This document shows positions 29,588 to 39,207 of a stretch of DNA of 64,000 nucleotides, piece by piece. Numbering within the stretch: position 1 is the stretch's first letter; each line of letters begins with the position of its first letter. Source of the DNA: an uncultured Aquimarina sp. (GTDB lineage: Bacteria; Bacteroidota; Bacteroidia; Flavobacteriales; Flavobacteriaceae). The notes below the pieces were generated by a model. That model was not told the origin of the DNA. It did no database searches and worked only from the letters and a program-made list of their open reading frames with translations. The stretch lies in assembly GCA_947489685.1 (NCBI GenBank), contig CANLEM010000006.1, positions 248,001 to 312,000 of the forward strand, given 5' to 3'. The translations under genes and the position numbers were made by a program.

Positions 29588-29622
29588 AAAGCCTTTCTGA
29601 GAATATCAGATAAAGGCTTTTT
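29588..29622 (+). terminator. Hairpin between pyrG and yidC
   Basis: AAAGCCTTT pairs with AAAGGCTTT, with an inner CTGA/TCAG stem, followed by a T run. It ends only about 15 bases before the yidC ATG, so it is either the pyrG terminator or a structure affecting yidC expression. Confidence 0.7.
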
Positions 29623-29636
29623 ACACATAAAAGTAC

Positions 29637-31535
29637 ATGGAAGAAAAGAAATTTGATCTTAATTCGATCATTGGATTTGCACTTATTTTCGGAATCATCG
29701 TATGGATGTTCTATCTTAATCAACCTACTCCTGAAGAAATAGAGGCAGAAAAAGCTAAAAAAGAACAAGTCGAATCGCAAGTAGAGGCTATTAAAAGCGA
29801 TAAAACAACTGATTTTGTAAAAGAAAGTGAGGCTATAATTGCTAACCCTCAAGATTCTGTAGCATTGGCCAACGCAAAATCTCAATTAGGAGCTTTTTCA
29901 TATGCTGCTAGTTTGCCATCAGCAAAAGATGATGTCACAAAAATCGAGAATGAGGTATTAAGTTTAAAAATAAATAATAGAGGAGGGTATATCTCTGAAG
30001 CATTGTTAAAAAACTTTAAAACCTATGACTCTGTACCTGTATATCTCATAAAAGATGGAAAAAACGCTTCTTTTAATATTAATTTTGGAACAACAGATAA
30101 CAGGATTTTAAATACCAAAGATCTGTTTTTTGAGCCTACAGTAACCAAAAGTGGAGAAAATACTGTTTTATCCATGAAACTTAAGGTTTCGAATAACCAG
30201 TTTTTAGAATATAGATACGAGTTAAAACCTAACGAGTATATGGTAGATTTTACCATTAGATCCCAAGGGTTACAGCAAGTAATTAACGGTAGTCAAACGA
30301 TAAACCTAGATTGGAAATTACAAGGTATGCGCCATGCAAAAAGTGCAAGCTATGAAAATCGTTATACCGAACTAGCATACGAATATGACGGGGATAAAGA
30401 TGACTATTTAGGGCAAGGTGAGTTTGCCGATGATGAAGAAAATGATATCTCTTGGGTTGCTTTTAAACAACATTTCTTTACTTCTATTCTCTTAACCGAT
30501 GTTCCTTTTAAAAATGCATCTTTTACGTCAAAAAATGTAGCTAGTTCAAGTGAACTGGATGATAAAGATATTACAGTGACAAAAGAGTTTTCTGCAACGA
30601 TGCCTTTAGAACTGCAAGGTGGAGAGCTTAACTACTCGATGGATTGGTATTATGGTCCAACAGATTATAGAATTCTAAATACCTATGATCGTAATCTAGA
30701 TGAGATTGTACCTCTAGGATGGGGTATTTTTGGAATAATTAATAAGTATTTATTCATTCCATTTTTTGCCTTTTTAAGTGGATTCCTTCCTTATGGTATC
30801 GCAATTGTTGTGATGACAATTATTGTACGTATTATATTATCTCCTGTTACCTATAAGTCTTATTTATCTCAGGCCAAAATGAAAGTTTTGCGTCCAGAAA
30901 TAACAGAGATTAATGAAAAGTATAAGGATAATGCGATGAAGCGTCAACAAGAGACAATGGCATTATACGGTAAAGCAGGGGTAAACCCTATGAGTGGTTG
31001 TTTGCCAGCGGTGATGCAAATACCTGTTTTTTATGCATTGTTTAATTTCTTTCCAAGTGCGTTTCAATTAAGACAAAAAAGCTTTTTATGGGCAGATGAT
31101 TTATCAAGTTATGATACCATAGCCGAATTACCTTTTGAGATTCCGTTTTATGGAGATCACATCAGTTTATTTCCAATATTGGCATCTGTAGCTATATTTA
31201 TATACATGATGATGACAACTGGTCAAACTATGCAAACGCAGCAGCCGGGTATGCCTAACATGAAATTTATCATGTATTTATCTCCGTTAATGATGTTGTT
31301 TTTCTTTAATAATTATGCCAGTGGATTATCGTTGTATTATTTTATTTCTAATTTAATTACAATCGGGATCATGTTGGTGATCAAAAATGTAATTATTGAT
31401 GATGATAAAATTCATGCAAAAATTCAGGAAAATAAAAAGAAACCAAAGAAACAAGGTAAGTTTCAGAAAAAAATGAAGGAATTGATGGAGCAGGCAGAGC
31501 AACAAAAGAAACAACAAAACACAAAAAAGAAATAA
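29637..31535 (+). CDS. yidC: Membrane protein insertase YidC
   Basis: A 632-residue inner-membrane insertase and chaperone that works with or without Sec. An N-terminal membrane anchor (IIGFALIFGIIVWMFYL, about 10-26) is followed by a large periplasmic domain (about 60-350) and the conserved C-terminal five-helix core (YGIAIVVMTIIVRIILSPVT, then NPMSGCLPAVMQIPVFYALF, ending near 600). The Lys-rich tail (KKPKKQGKFQKKMKEL) is usual and may touch the ribosome. No promoter was found between it and pyrG. Confidence 0.97.
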   Translation: MEEKKFDLNSIIGFALIFGIIVWMFYLNQPTPEEIEAEKAKKEQVESQVEAIKSDKTTDFVKESEAIIANPQDSVALANAKSQLGAFSYAASLPSAKDDVTKIENEVLSLKINNRGGYISEALLKNFKTYDSVPVYLIKDGKNASFNINFGTTDNRILNTKDLFFEPTVTKSGENTVLSMKLKVSNNQFLEYRYELKPNEYMVDFTIRSQGLQQVINGSQTINLDWKLQGMRHAKSASYENRYTELAYEYDGDKDDYLGQGEFADDEENDISWVAFKQHFFTSILLTDVPFKNASFTSKNVASSSELDDKDITVTKEFSATMPLELQGGELNYSMDWYYGPTDYRILNTYDRNLDEIVPLGWGIFGIINKYLFIPFFAFLSGFLPYGIAIVVMTIIVRIILSPVTYKSYLSQAKMKVLRPEITEINEKYKDNAMKRQQETMALYGKAGVNPMSGCLPAVMQIPVFYALFNFFPSAFQLRQKSFLWADDLSSYDTIAELPFEIPFYGDHISLFPILASVAIFIYMMMTTGQTMQTQQPGMPNMKFIMYLSPLMMLFFFNNYASGLSLYYFISNLITIGIMLVIKNVIIDDDKIHAKIQENKKKPKKQGKFQKKMKELMEQAEQQKKQQNTKKK

Positions 31536-31567
31536 GGTGTTTTAGAAATAATATATGATGTGCATTG

Positions 31568-31597
31568 AAAAAGCTCCTTTTTTGGGAGCTTTTTTGT
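31568..31597 (+). terminator. Terminator of yidC
   Basis: AAAAAGCTCC pairs with GGGAGCTTTTTT around a T-rich loop, about 30 bases after the stop. Confidence 0.8.
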
Positions 31598-31682
31598 ATT
31601 TTGAAATACTTTTATATTTTTAAAATCCGAAATTGGTATACTTTTTGAAAACTACTAGCGTTGAAATAATGTCCCAAATAAT

Positions 31683-32366
31683 ATGATTATGCGAAGTACA
31701 TTTTTAGTATTTGTTTGTGTATTTACATGTTTTTCTGTTCTTGGTCAAAAGTACAATAAGTATGATGCCCAAGGAAAGAGGCATGGAAAATGGCAAAAGA
31801 AATATGAGAATAGTGATCAATTAAGATATGAAGGTACATTTAGCCATGGAAAAGAAATTGGCGAGTTTAAATTCTATAAACCAAGCAGTGGTAATGCTCC
31901 TACAGCGATAAAGACTTTCTCTAAGAATAACGATACTATTCGGATTAAATATTTTACCAGAAAGGGAAAAATAATTAGTGAAGGTCAAATGGTCGGTAAA
32001 GAACGTACCGGACTTTGGAAATATTATCATAAGGGATCGAATAGGATTATGATGACAGAGCACTATATGTTAGGGAAACTGACAGGAGAACAACTTACCT
32101 ATTTTGAAAATGGCCAACTAACCGAAAAAACAACTTTTGTTGACGGTAAACGGCAGGGAGAAAGAGTTATGTATTCTGAAAAAGGTATAATGCTTAAAGA
32201 ATTTACCTATGATAATGATCAACTGCATGGAGATACAAAGTATTATGATACTAATGGTCAACTTATTATAGAAGGAAAATATAAACGAGACCGAAAAGAC
32301 GGACTCTGGAAATATTATGTTGATGGCAAATTATCCGAACAAAAAATGTTTCCGCTTAAGAATTGA
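31683..32366 (+). CDS. Secreted MORN-type repeat protein (YwqK-like)
   Basis: A 227-residue protein with a signal peptide (MRSTFLVFVCVFTCFSVLG, then QK) and about seven MORN-like repeats, for example GKRHGKWQKKY, KERTGLWKYYHKG, GKLTGEQLTYFENG, GKRQGERVMYSEKG and RDRKDGLWKYYVDG. Such proteins are often annotated as YwqK-family antitoxins, but no toxin gene is present here and the exported location makes that role unlikely. It is probably periplasmic or outer-membrane associated. The second Met (31689) may be the real start. Confidence 0.8.
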   Translation: MIMRSTFLVFVCVFTCFSVLGQKYNKYDAQGKRHGKWQKKYENSDQLRYEGTFSHGKEIGEFKFYKPSSGNAPTAIKTFSKNNDTIRIKYFTRKGKIISEGQMVGKERTGLWKYYHKGSNRIMMTEHYMLGKLTGEQLTYFENGQLTEKTTFVDGKRQGERVMYSEKGIMLKEFTYDNDQLHGDTKYYDTNGQLIIEGKYKRDRKDGLWKYYVDGKLSEQKMFPLKN

Positions 32367-32404
32367 TAGTATTGATTTATAATATACAAGTATAGATAAA
32401 ACCA

Positions 32405-32434
32405 TAAAGCAATGCATTAGTGTTGCTTTTTTTA
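32405..32434 (+). terminator. Terminator after the MORN-type gene
   Basis: AAAGCAA pairs with TTGCTTT around a loop and runs into seven T. The -7 box of mnmA begins five bases further on. Confidence 0.6.
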
Positions 32435-32439
32435 TTTAG

Positions 32440-32447
32440 TACTTTTG
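32440..32447 (+). promoter_or_regulatory. Probable -7 box of mnmA
   Basis: TACTTTTG followed by C is an exact TAnnTTTG match directly after the preceding terminator. It predicts a leader of about 50 bases for the mnmA start at 32504. Confidence 0.5.
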
Positions 32448-32503
32448 CAAAAATAAATGTAGAACCAGATGTCGGTTCTAAAAAAAATAAAGGAGTTTTT
32501 TTG

Positions 32504-33691
32504 ATGAAGAGAGTAATTGTAGGCCTTTCTGGAGGAGTAGATTCTAGTGTTGCGGCATACCTGTTAAAAGAGCAAGGGTATGATGTTATTGGTTTATTTA
32601 TGAAAAATTGGCATGATGATTCTGTAACCATTTCAGATGAGTGCCCCTGGTTGGACGATAGTAATGATGCATTGTTGGTAGCCGAAAAATTAGGAATTCC
32701 TTTTCAAACGGTTGATCTTAGTGAGGAGTATAAAGAACGTATCGTTGATTATATGTTTAACGAATACGAAAAAGGACGAACTCCTAACCCTGATGTATTA
32801 TGTAATCGCGAAATTAAGTTTGATGTATTTCTTAAAATAGCACTATCTCTTGGAGCGGATTATGTAGCTACTGGTCATTATTGTAGAAAAGATACTATTG
32901 TAAAAGAAGGAAAAGAAGTACACAGATTATTGGCTGGAAAAGATCCAAATAAAGATCAATCTTATTTTTTATGCCAATTATCACAAGAGCAATTGGCCAA
33001 AACTTTGTTTCCTGTAGGAGAACTATTAAAACCAGAAGTTAGAGAGATTGCAGCTACTCAAAATTTGGTAACGGCAGATAAAAAAGATTCACAAGGCTTG
33101 TGTTTTATTGGTAAAGTACGTTTACCGGAGTTTCTTCAGCAAAAATTGCAGCCAAAACAAGGAGATATTATAGAAATACCATCTTCTGAAGAAAAATATA
33201 CACGAGTAATTCCTGAGTTTACTTCAAAAAAAGAAGAACTAGAGTTTCTTTCGGCAAAATATGAGTATCATAGCAACGAAGGGAAAATAGTAGGCCAACA
33301 TCAGGGAGCACACTATTATACCAAAGGACAACGTAAAGGATTGGCCGTAGGAGGCACACCAGAGCCTCTTTTTGTTATTGAAACCGACGTAGTGTCTAAT
33401 GTGATTTATACAGGGCAAGGTAAAAACCATCCAGGTTTATACAGAAAAGCACTATTTATTTCGCAAGAAGAGTTGCATTGGGTTAGAGAAGATCTTAAGC
33501 TACAAGTAGATCAGGAACTTAATGTAATGGCTAGAATTAGATATAGACAACCATTAGATAAAGCTACTTTGTATATGGTCGATGCTGGAATGTATATTCT
33601 TTTTGAGAATGATCAAAGTGCCATAACCGAAGGCCAATTTGTGGCCTGGTATATCGATGATGAATTAGTGGGGTCTGGAGTAATTTCGTAA
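32504..33691 (+). CDS. mnmA: tRNA 2-thiouridylase MnmA
   Basis: A 395-residue enzyme that thiolates U34 of tRNAs for Lys, Glu and Gln. The PP-loop is [15 protein letters not shown] (6-20). The catalytic cysteines are C100 ([12 protein letters not shown]) and C200 ([10 protein letters not shown]), with the family DQSYFL motif at 151-156. The start is the ATG at 32504: it gives the standard [11 protein letters not shown] opening, has an AAAGGAG sequence upstream, and lies after the promoter. The frame is open further upstream, but those residues are non-coding. Confidence 0.97.
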   Translation: MKRVIVGLSGGVDSSVAAYLLKEQGYDVIGLFMKNWHDDSVTISDECPWLDDSNDALLVAEKLGIPFQTVDLSEEYKERIVDYMFNEYEKGRTPNPDVLCNREIKFDVFLKIALSLGADYVATGHYCRKDTIVKEGKEVHRLLAGKDPNKDQSYFLCQLSQEQLAKTLFPVGELLKPEVREIAATQNLVTADKKDSQGLCFIGKVRLPEFLQQKLQPKQGDIIEIPSSEEKYTRVIPEFTSKKEELEFLSAKYEYHSNEGKIVGQHQGAHYYTKGQRKGLAVGGTPEPLFVIETDVVSNVIYTGQGKNHPGLYRKALFISQEELHWVREDLKLQVDQELNVMARIRYRQPLDKATLYMVDAGMYILFENDQSAITEGQFVAWYIDDELVGSGVIS

Positions 33692-33739
33692 CTTGTCCTC
33701 ATAATATAATATTCACTTCATAAAGATTTTTTTCAATTA

Positions 33740-34684
33740 ATGAATACCATTAAAGATCTGTTTAAAATCCAATATCCTATTGTTCAAGGTGGAATGATAT
33801 GGGCTAGTGGTTGGAAATTAGCTAGTGCAGTAAGTAATGCAGGAGGATTGGGACTTATTGGTTCGGGTTCTATGTATCCGGATGTTTTAAAAGAACATAT
33901 CCAAAAGTGTAAAACGGCTACAAATAAACCTTTTGGGGTTAATATCCCAATGTTGTATCCTAATCTCGAAGAAATTATCAAAATAATTATTGAAGAAGAG
34001 GTTAAGGTTGTATTTACATCTGCAGGAAACCCTAAGACATATACTAAATACTTAAAAGACCATGGGATCACTGTAGTTCATGTGGTAAGTAGCCTGAAAT
34101 TTGCTTTAAAAGCGCAAGATGCAGGGGTAGATGCTATTGTCGCCGAAGGTTTTGAAGCAGGAGGACATAATGGTAGAGATGAAACTACCACGCTTGCCTT
34201 GATACCTATGGTTAAAGAAAAAATAAACATTCCATTAATTGCAGCTGGAGGAATAGCAACAGGCGCTTCGATGTATGCAGTGATGGCTTTGGGCGCAGAT
34301 GGTGTGCAGGTAGGTAGTCGTTTTGTTGCCAGTGATGAAGCTTCGTCTCATATAGATTTTAAAAAAATGGTGGTCGAAGCGCAAGAAGGAGCAACGCAAC
34401 TTACCTTAAAAGAACTAGCTCCGGTTCGTTTGTTGAAAAATAAATTTTATCAGGATGTGGCAGAATTGTATGCCAAAGGACCGTCAATAGAAGAATTAAA
34501 AACGTTATTAGGCAGGGCTCGAGCAAAACGAGGAATGTTTGAAGGGGATTTGGAAGAAGGAGAGCTAGAAATTGGTCAAGTTTCGGGATTAATTCACGAT
34601 ATCAAACCAGCCGCTAGAATAGTAGAAGGTATGATTGCCGAATTTTATACTACAAAAAATAGGATGGAAAAACTTTCTATTTAA
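33740..34684 (+). CDS. FMN-dependent oxidoreductase of the nitronate monooxygenase/FabK family
   Basis: A 314-residue TIM-barrel flavoprotein: YPIVQGGMIWASGWKLASAV at the start, VEGFEAGGHNGRDE-type segment (AEGFEAGGHNGRD), and the phosphate-binding IAAGGIATGASMYAVMALGA. The family includes nitronate monooxygenases and the enoyl-ACP reductase FabK, and sequence reading alone does not separate them here. It is followed after 6 bases by mazG, so the two are likely cotranscribed. Confidence 0.85.
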   Translation: MNTIKDLFKIQYPIVQGGMIWASGWKLASAVSNAGGLGLIGSGSMYPDVLKEHIQKCKTATNKPFGVNIPMLYPNLEEIIKIIIEEEVKVVFTSAGNPKTYTKYLKDHGITVVHVVSSLKFALKAQDAGVDAIVAEGFEAGGHNGRDETTTLALIPMVKEKINIPLIAAGGIATGASMYAVMALGADGVQVGSRFVASDEASSHIDFKKMVVEAQEGATQLTLKELAPVRLLKNKFYQDVAELYAKGPSIEELKTLLGRARAKRGMFEGDLEEGELEIGQVSGLIHDIKPAARIVEGMIAEFYTTKNRMEKLSI

Positions 34685-34690
34685 ACACTT

Positions 34691-35467
34691 ATGATGAATT
34701 CTAGAGAAGATCAATTAAAGGCGTTCGATAGGTTATTAACCATAATGAACGAGTTACGGGAACAATGTCCGTGGGATAAAAAACAAACGTTACAATCCTT
34801 AAGACACCTAACCATAGAAGAGACATATGAGTTAGGAGATGCAATTCTGGATAATGATCTAAGTGAAGTTAAAAAAGAACTTGGAGATCTCTTGTTGCAT
34901 ATTGTTTTTTATGCAAAAATAGGTAGCGAAACTAATGATTTTGATATTGCCGATGTTGCCAACGAAATTTGTGAAAAATTGATCAGTAGACATCCACATA
35001 TCTACGGAGATGTTAAGGTAAGTAATGAGGAAGATGTAAAACGAAATTGGGAAAATCTAAAACTTAAAGAAGGAAAGAAAAGTGTTTTAGAAGGAGTGCC
35101 TAAATCACTTCCGGCATTAGTAAAAGCAAGTAGAATTCAAGACAAGGTTGCTGGTGTAGGGTTTGATTGGGAAGAACCACATCAGGTTTTCGAAAAACTC
35201 AAAGAAGAACTCCAGGAACTACAGCACGAAATTAATGTACAGGACCAGGATAAAATCGAATCCGAATTTGGAGACGTATTGTTTTCGATGATTAACTACG
35301 CAAGATTTCTAAATGTAAATCCAGAGGACGCTCTTGAGCGTACAAATAAGAAATTTATAAAACGGTTTCAATATCTTGAAGAAAAAGCCAAGGCAAATAA
35401 TAAAAGCTTAAAAGATATGACCTTATCCGAAATGGATGTCTTTTGGGAAGAAGCAAAAAAAATATAA
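34691..35467 (+). CDS. mazG: Nucleoside triphosphate pyrophosphohydrolase MazG
   Basis: A 258-residue all-alpha NTP pyrophosphatase that cleans the nucleotide pool. It has two MazG units: the first with CPWDKKQTLQSLRHLTIEET and ELGDLLLHIVFYAKI, carrying the metal-binding EExxE/D pattern, and the second with FEKLKEELQELQHE and EFGDVLFSMINYARF. The RHPHIYGDV segment between them is diagnostic. Escherichia coli MazG can lower ppGpp under stress; rel is also in this window but not adjacent. Confidence 0.94.
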   Translation: MMNSREDQLKAFDRLLTIMNELREQCPWDKKQTLQSLRHLTIEETYELGDAILDNDLSEVKKELGDLLLHIVFYAKIGSETNDFDIADVANEICEKLISRHPHIYGDVKVSNEEDVKRNWENLKLKEGKKSVLEGVPKSLPALVKASRIQDKVAGVGFDWEEPHQVFEKLKEELQELQHEINVQDQDKIESEFGDVLFSMINYARFLNVNPEDALERTNKKFIKRFQYLEEKAKANNKSLKDMTLSEMDVFWEEAKKI

Positions 35468-35490
35468 CCTGTAGGATACTGATAATATTA

Positions 35491-35528
35491 AAATCACCCA
35501 TCAATATAAATAGTTATTGATGGGTGAT
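35491..35528. terminator. Hairpin between mazG and the convergent amylase gene
   Basis: AATCACCCATCAATA pairs with TTATTGATGGGTGATT around a short loop. There is no long T run, but its place between two convergent stops suggests a bidirectional terminator. Confidence 0.6.
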
Positions 35529-35545
35529 TCGTTATAAAAGGGGGG

Positions 35546-38500
35546 TTAAGGTTTTACTATTTTAGCCACTTGCGTATGGTCATTTATGGTTATTCTACAA
35601 AAATAGATTCCGGATGTTTGTAACATATGATCTTTATCCAACCTAAAAGTATGTATCCCCTTACTTACAACAGAACTATAAACAACTTCTGTAGCTCCGT
35701 AAAGGTTTGTGATTTCGATTAAAATATTATTTTTTTCCTTTTCGGTATACCATTGTATTACCGAGTTCTCTGTAATTGGGTTAGGAGTAATGCGTATTTT
35801 TGATTGTACGTTATCAATCTCTGATTTAATATTGTTAGGTCTGGTATCACTCCATACGCCATTGTAATACCAGCCAGTGGTACATCTTGTTAAATCTGCT
35901 GTCTGCGAAGCTCCACCATTACTAAAAATAATGTTAGAACAGTTTGTGTTCTCTAGAGTATAACGATACCATCCATCAACATCAAGTGTCATTTGTGCTC
36001 CAGGCCACATAGTTGTCAGTCCAGATGGAGAAGCTGCCCAGTAGTAAATTGTTGGCGAATCATAAGTGTCTGATTTAAAATAAACAGTTAAATCTTGGGT
36101 TTGTGATTCTTCGGGATTGCTATCGTACCAAATACCATTGTAATACCACCCATCTCCACATCTATTAAGATCTATCGTTTGATTATTTCCATTAGTACTA
36201 AAAATAAGATTGGTACAATCAACCCCATTCAATACAAATTTATACCATCCATTGCCGATATCTTGCATTGATTCTCCAGGCCAGCTTGTAGTTATTGCTG
36301 AGGGAGTTGTATTCCAGAAATAGATATCTGGGTTATTCAAAGTTCCTTTGTAATATATAGTTGTTGAATTTGTAGAACTTTGAAATGTAAAGGTATTACT
36401 AATAACCTCAGAACTTAAACCCTCATTGTCATAAGCGATGGCTTTGACTGTTGTGTCTTGATTTATGCTAATAGGGGTATTATATACACTAGAAGAGGTT
36501 GTTGGCTGATCTCCATTTAAAGTGTAATAAATGGTTACTCCTGCTGGATTATTATCACTAGCAGTAAGAGAAACCGATATATTTTCTCCAATGGTAAAAG
36601 AACCTCCTGATGGCGACATTGTTAGAGTAGGAGGCGTATTTGTTGTGTTCCCAGGTTGATTATCATACCATACACCATCCTCATACCATCCATCTCTGTC
36701 TCGGGATAAATCTGGAGTTTTATTAGTTCCATTATCGCTAAACAATAAATTAGTACTGTTAACACCAATAAAAATGTATTCGTACCAGTCCGAAGAATTA
36801 ACCCTTGTCATTTGTGGACCGGGCCAATTACTTGGCGGTAGTACATCTGGAGATTCATTCCAATAATGCACATTAACTTGAGACCAGTTAGATGGTTTTT
36901 TGAAATAAACTTTTAAACCATCGATTGGGCCAATGGTATAATTTTTTGATAATACCTCTGATGCAGTTCCATCTTTGTCGTAAGCAATAGCTTTAATAGT
37001 TGTAGTTTGAGTAATTGTAAAAGAACTAGTGTATTTGGTACTCGATGTACTAGGGTTTGTACCATCTGTAGTAAAATAAATGGTATATGGAGATCCTGTT
37101 CCTCCTGCGGCACTCATGGTGATCGAGATAGGGTTTTCGGATTGGCTATTATTGGGATTTACAATCACAACAGGGTTAGACGGACCATTTACACAGTTTT
37201 CAAAAAATCCACCACCGCAATTTCCGATTAAACCGGGTCCGTTAAGTACATATATCCCCGCAGAACCAGAAGTGACATTAAAATTAAGAGTACCATTATT
37301 TGCCACGATCTCTCTTCCGGTAACGGCATCTCTGTATATACCGTTTGTCATTCCGGAGATAGAAAAAGAAGCACCGCCATCTTTTGCAAGTCCTACGGCA
37401 ACTTCACTATTTTGATATGTTCTGCGATAGGCTACAGCATTACCAGGAGCGTCTTTCCAGCTCCAACTACCTTTTTGCAATGCAGGGACTGCTTTTCGGA
37501 TCGCATTCAATTTTTTGATATGTTGATAGATCTTATGACTAGATGCTTGATCAATAACATCGCCGTAATAGGCTCTTCCGGTTTTATTAATTGATTGTTG
37601 TATTCCGGATGCATCATGAATATCTGCAAATTCTCCCGATTTGAAACGCATTTCTGTACCATAATAAACCGAAGGAATACCTCTCCAGGTAAACATAAAG
37701 TTCATACATGCGGCTAAATTTTCGTCACTACCTCCATATCTTCTATTCCAATCATTATTAGGACCAAAATCATGATTATCTAACCAGGTAACCAGTGTAG
37801 ATGGATCACTGTATAGATGATCATACCTAGCAGCAGCCTTTACCGTTGGAAACGACTGACCTTCTTCAAAAGTACCGTGAAATGTGGCTTCACCAAAGAA
37901 ATCTAAAACAGCTAAATCTATAGGTTGAGAACCATTTACCGCTCCTCTCCATGTATAATAATGAGGGTTAATCTCATCAACAGGATGTAGTTCATGTCGT
38001 TTTTGAGCTACTTCACCAAAGATGAAAAGATCAGGGTTAACGGCTTTAAACGCATCATAGAAATAAAGTATGTCTTCTTTACTCATGTGTTTTACCGTAT
38101 CCCATCTAAAAGCATCTACTCCCATGTTTATAAAAGTAGTATAGGCATTTACCAAATAATCTCGTACTGCTTGACTACCCGTGTTTAAATCAGGGGTATC
38201 ACCGGCGAGAGCCCTATTTTGAAGATTTTCGACATCATCAAACCCTTGAGCAAATCCATTTCCAGAGTGATGATACCATGCCGGATCAGAAGTATCTACA
38301 TAGTTTTCTTTGCTCGGAAAATTAAAAGCGGCCAGATTTTGATTGTAAGGAGGAGGCATTTTTGCTAGATTGGCTCTACTCCAAAGTAAACCATCATCAG
38401 GATTAGGAGTTAGTCCATCATATTCCCAATCTGGGTTATCTGGTGCATACCAAATTGCTGTAGGGTCTGTGTTGTATTTTATTTCTGCTACATCTTTAAT

Positions 38501-38986
38501 TCCAAATCTACCCGCATGATTGGTAACTATATCTAGAACTATTTTCATATCTCGCGCATGGATTTCGTTAATAAGATCCTGAAACGTTGCTCCCGGGGAT
38601 TCTAATCTGGGATCGACTTTTGTAAAGTCCCAGGCATGATAACCATGATAGTCTAATGGACTACGGTTATGAACTATAGGCGTAATCCAAATGGCTGTAA
38701 ATCCTAGATCTTTAATGTAATCAAGTTTTTGAATTAGACCTTTAAAGTCTCCTCTCCATGTTACATCATTAGGATCAGTAATTGCGGGGTTGATTGTTGG
38801 GTCGGGGTTGTAAGAAGACCATTCTGTTGGGGCATTATTTGTAGGATCTCCGTCAAAAAAACGGGTTGTCATCAAAAAATAAATGGTCTCTTCTCTAAAA
38901 TCAGTTTGGCAATAAGATATTGCGGGAAGTACATACAGCATACTAAAGCATACTATACTTAATAGTTTGAGTGATAATTTTTTCAT
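35546..38986 (-). CDS. Secreted GH13 alpha-amylase with three starch-binding modules and a T9SS sorting domain
   Basis: A 1146-residue starch-degrading enzyme. Signal peptide 1-26; GH13 catalytic domain about 32-582, with region I DIVTNH (152-157), nucleophile D296 in FRWDTVKH, acid/base E325 in FIFGEV and D406 in WLDNHD. After it come a chitobiase-C-like beta module (about 605-685), a CBM26-like starch-binding module (690-776), a second chitobiase-C-like module (780-868), two more CBM26-like modules (876-956 and 966-1048), and a C-terminal T9SS sorting domain (1064-1146, starting RITPNPITENS). It is probably released or surface bound. No sus genes are nearby, so it acts as a stand-alone enzyme here. 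Confidence 0.95.
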   Translation of the reverse strand: MKKLSLKLLSIVCFSMLYVLPAISYCQTDFREETIYFLMTTRFFDGDPTNNAPTEWSSYNPDPTINPAITDPNDVTWRGDFKGLIQKLDYIKDLGFTAIWITPIVHNRSPLDYHGYHAWDFTKVDPRLESPGATFQDLINEIHARDMKIVLDIVTNHAGRFGIKDVAEIKYNTDPTAIWYAPDNPDWEYDGLTPNPDDGLLWSRANLAKMPPPYNQNLAAFNFPSKENYVDTSDPAWYHHSGNGFAQGFDDVENLQNRALAGDTPDLNTGSQAVRDYLVNAYTTFINMGVDAFRWDTVKHMSKEDILYFYDAFKAVNPDLFIFGEVAQKRHELHPVDEINPHYYTWRGAVNGSQPIDLAVLDFFGEATFHGTFEEGQSFPTVKAAARYDHLYSDPSTLVTWLDNHDFGPNNDWNRRYGGSDENLAACMNFMFTWRGIPSVYYGTEMRFKSGEFADIHDASGIQQSINKTGRAYYGDVIDQASSHKIYQHIKKLNAIRKAVPALQKGSWSWKDAPGNAVAYRRTYQNSEVAVGLAKDGGASFSISGMTNGIYRDAVTGREIVANNGTLNFNVTSGSAGIYVLNGPGLIGNCGGGFFENCVNGPSNPVVIVNPNNSQSENPISITMSAAGGTGSPYTIYFTTDGTNPSTSSTKYTSSFTITQTTTIKAIAYDKDGTASEVLSKNYTIGPIDGLKVYFKKPSNWSQVNVHYWNESPDVLPPSNWPGPQMTRVNSSDWYEYIFIGVNSTNLLFSDNGTNKTPDLSRDRDGWYEDGVWYDNQPGNTTNTPPTLTMSPSGGSFTIGENISVSLTASDNNPAGVTIYYTLNGDQPTTSSSVYNTPISINQDTTVKAIAYDNEGLSSEVISNTFTFQSSTNSTTIYYKGTLNNPDIYFWNTTPSAITTSWPGESMQDIGNGWYKFVLNGVDCTNLIFSTNGNNQTIDLNRCGDGWYYNGIWYDSNPEESQTQDLTVYFKSDTYDSPTIYYWAASPSGLTTMWPGAQMTLDVDGWYRYTLENTNCSNIIFSNGGASQTADLTRCTTGWYYNGVWSDTRPNNIKSEIDNVQSKIRITPNPITENSVIQWYTEKEKNNILIEITNLYGATEVVYSSVVSKGIHTFRLDKDHMLQTSGIYFCRITINDHTQVAKIVKP

Positions 38987-39122
38987 TAGTGTTTTTTGTG
39001 TTATAGTGTTGATTGTGTGTGAAAAGTGCTAGATCGTTATGAATTACATAATGAATTAATAAGATTATTGTTGATATAGCAATTTATGTAAATTATTGCC
39101 GGTAAGGGAGTTATAGAGTTTG

Positions 39123-39136
39123 CGCAAACGATTTCG
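39123..39136. promoter_or_regulatory. Possible LacI-type operator upstream of the amylase gene
   Basis: CGCAAACGATTTCG is an imperfect palindrome (10 of 14 positions symmetric) with the central CG and flanking AAA/TTT seen in LacI-family operators. It lies 137 bases before the amylase start. This is inference from pattern only, and no LacI-type gene is in the window. Confidence 0.28.
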
Positions 39137-39207
39137 TGTTGATAAATTATATAGAAATCATCATTTTATACTAGTAAAAAACATTTAGATACAAAAGTAA
39201 GCAAGCT

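Noticed and set aside
31683..32366. Antitoxin role for the MORN-type protein
   Set aside because: It has a signal peptide and no adjacent toxin gene; the antitoxin label comes from family naming.
32420..32503. N-terminal extension of mnmA
   Set aside because: It covers the preceding terminator and the promoter; the conserved start [11 protein letters not shown] lies at 32504.
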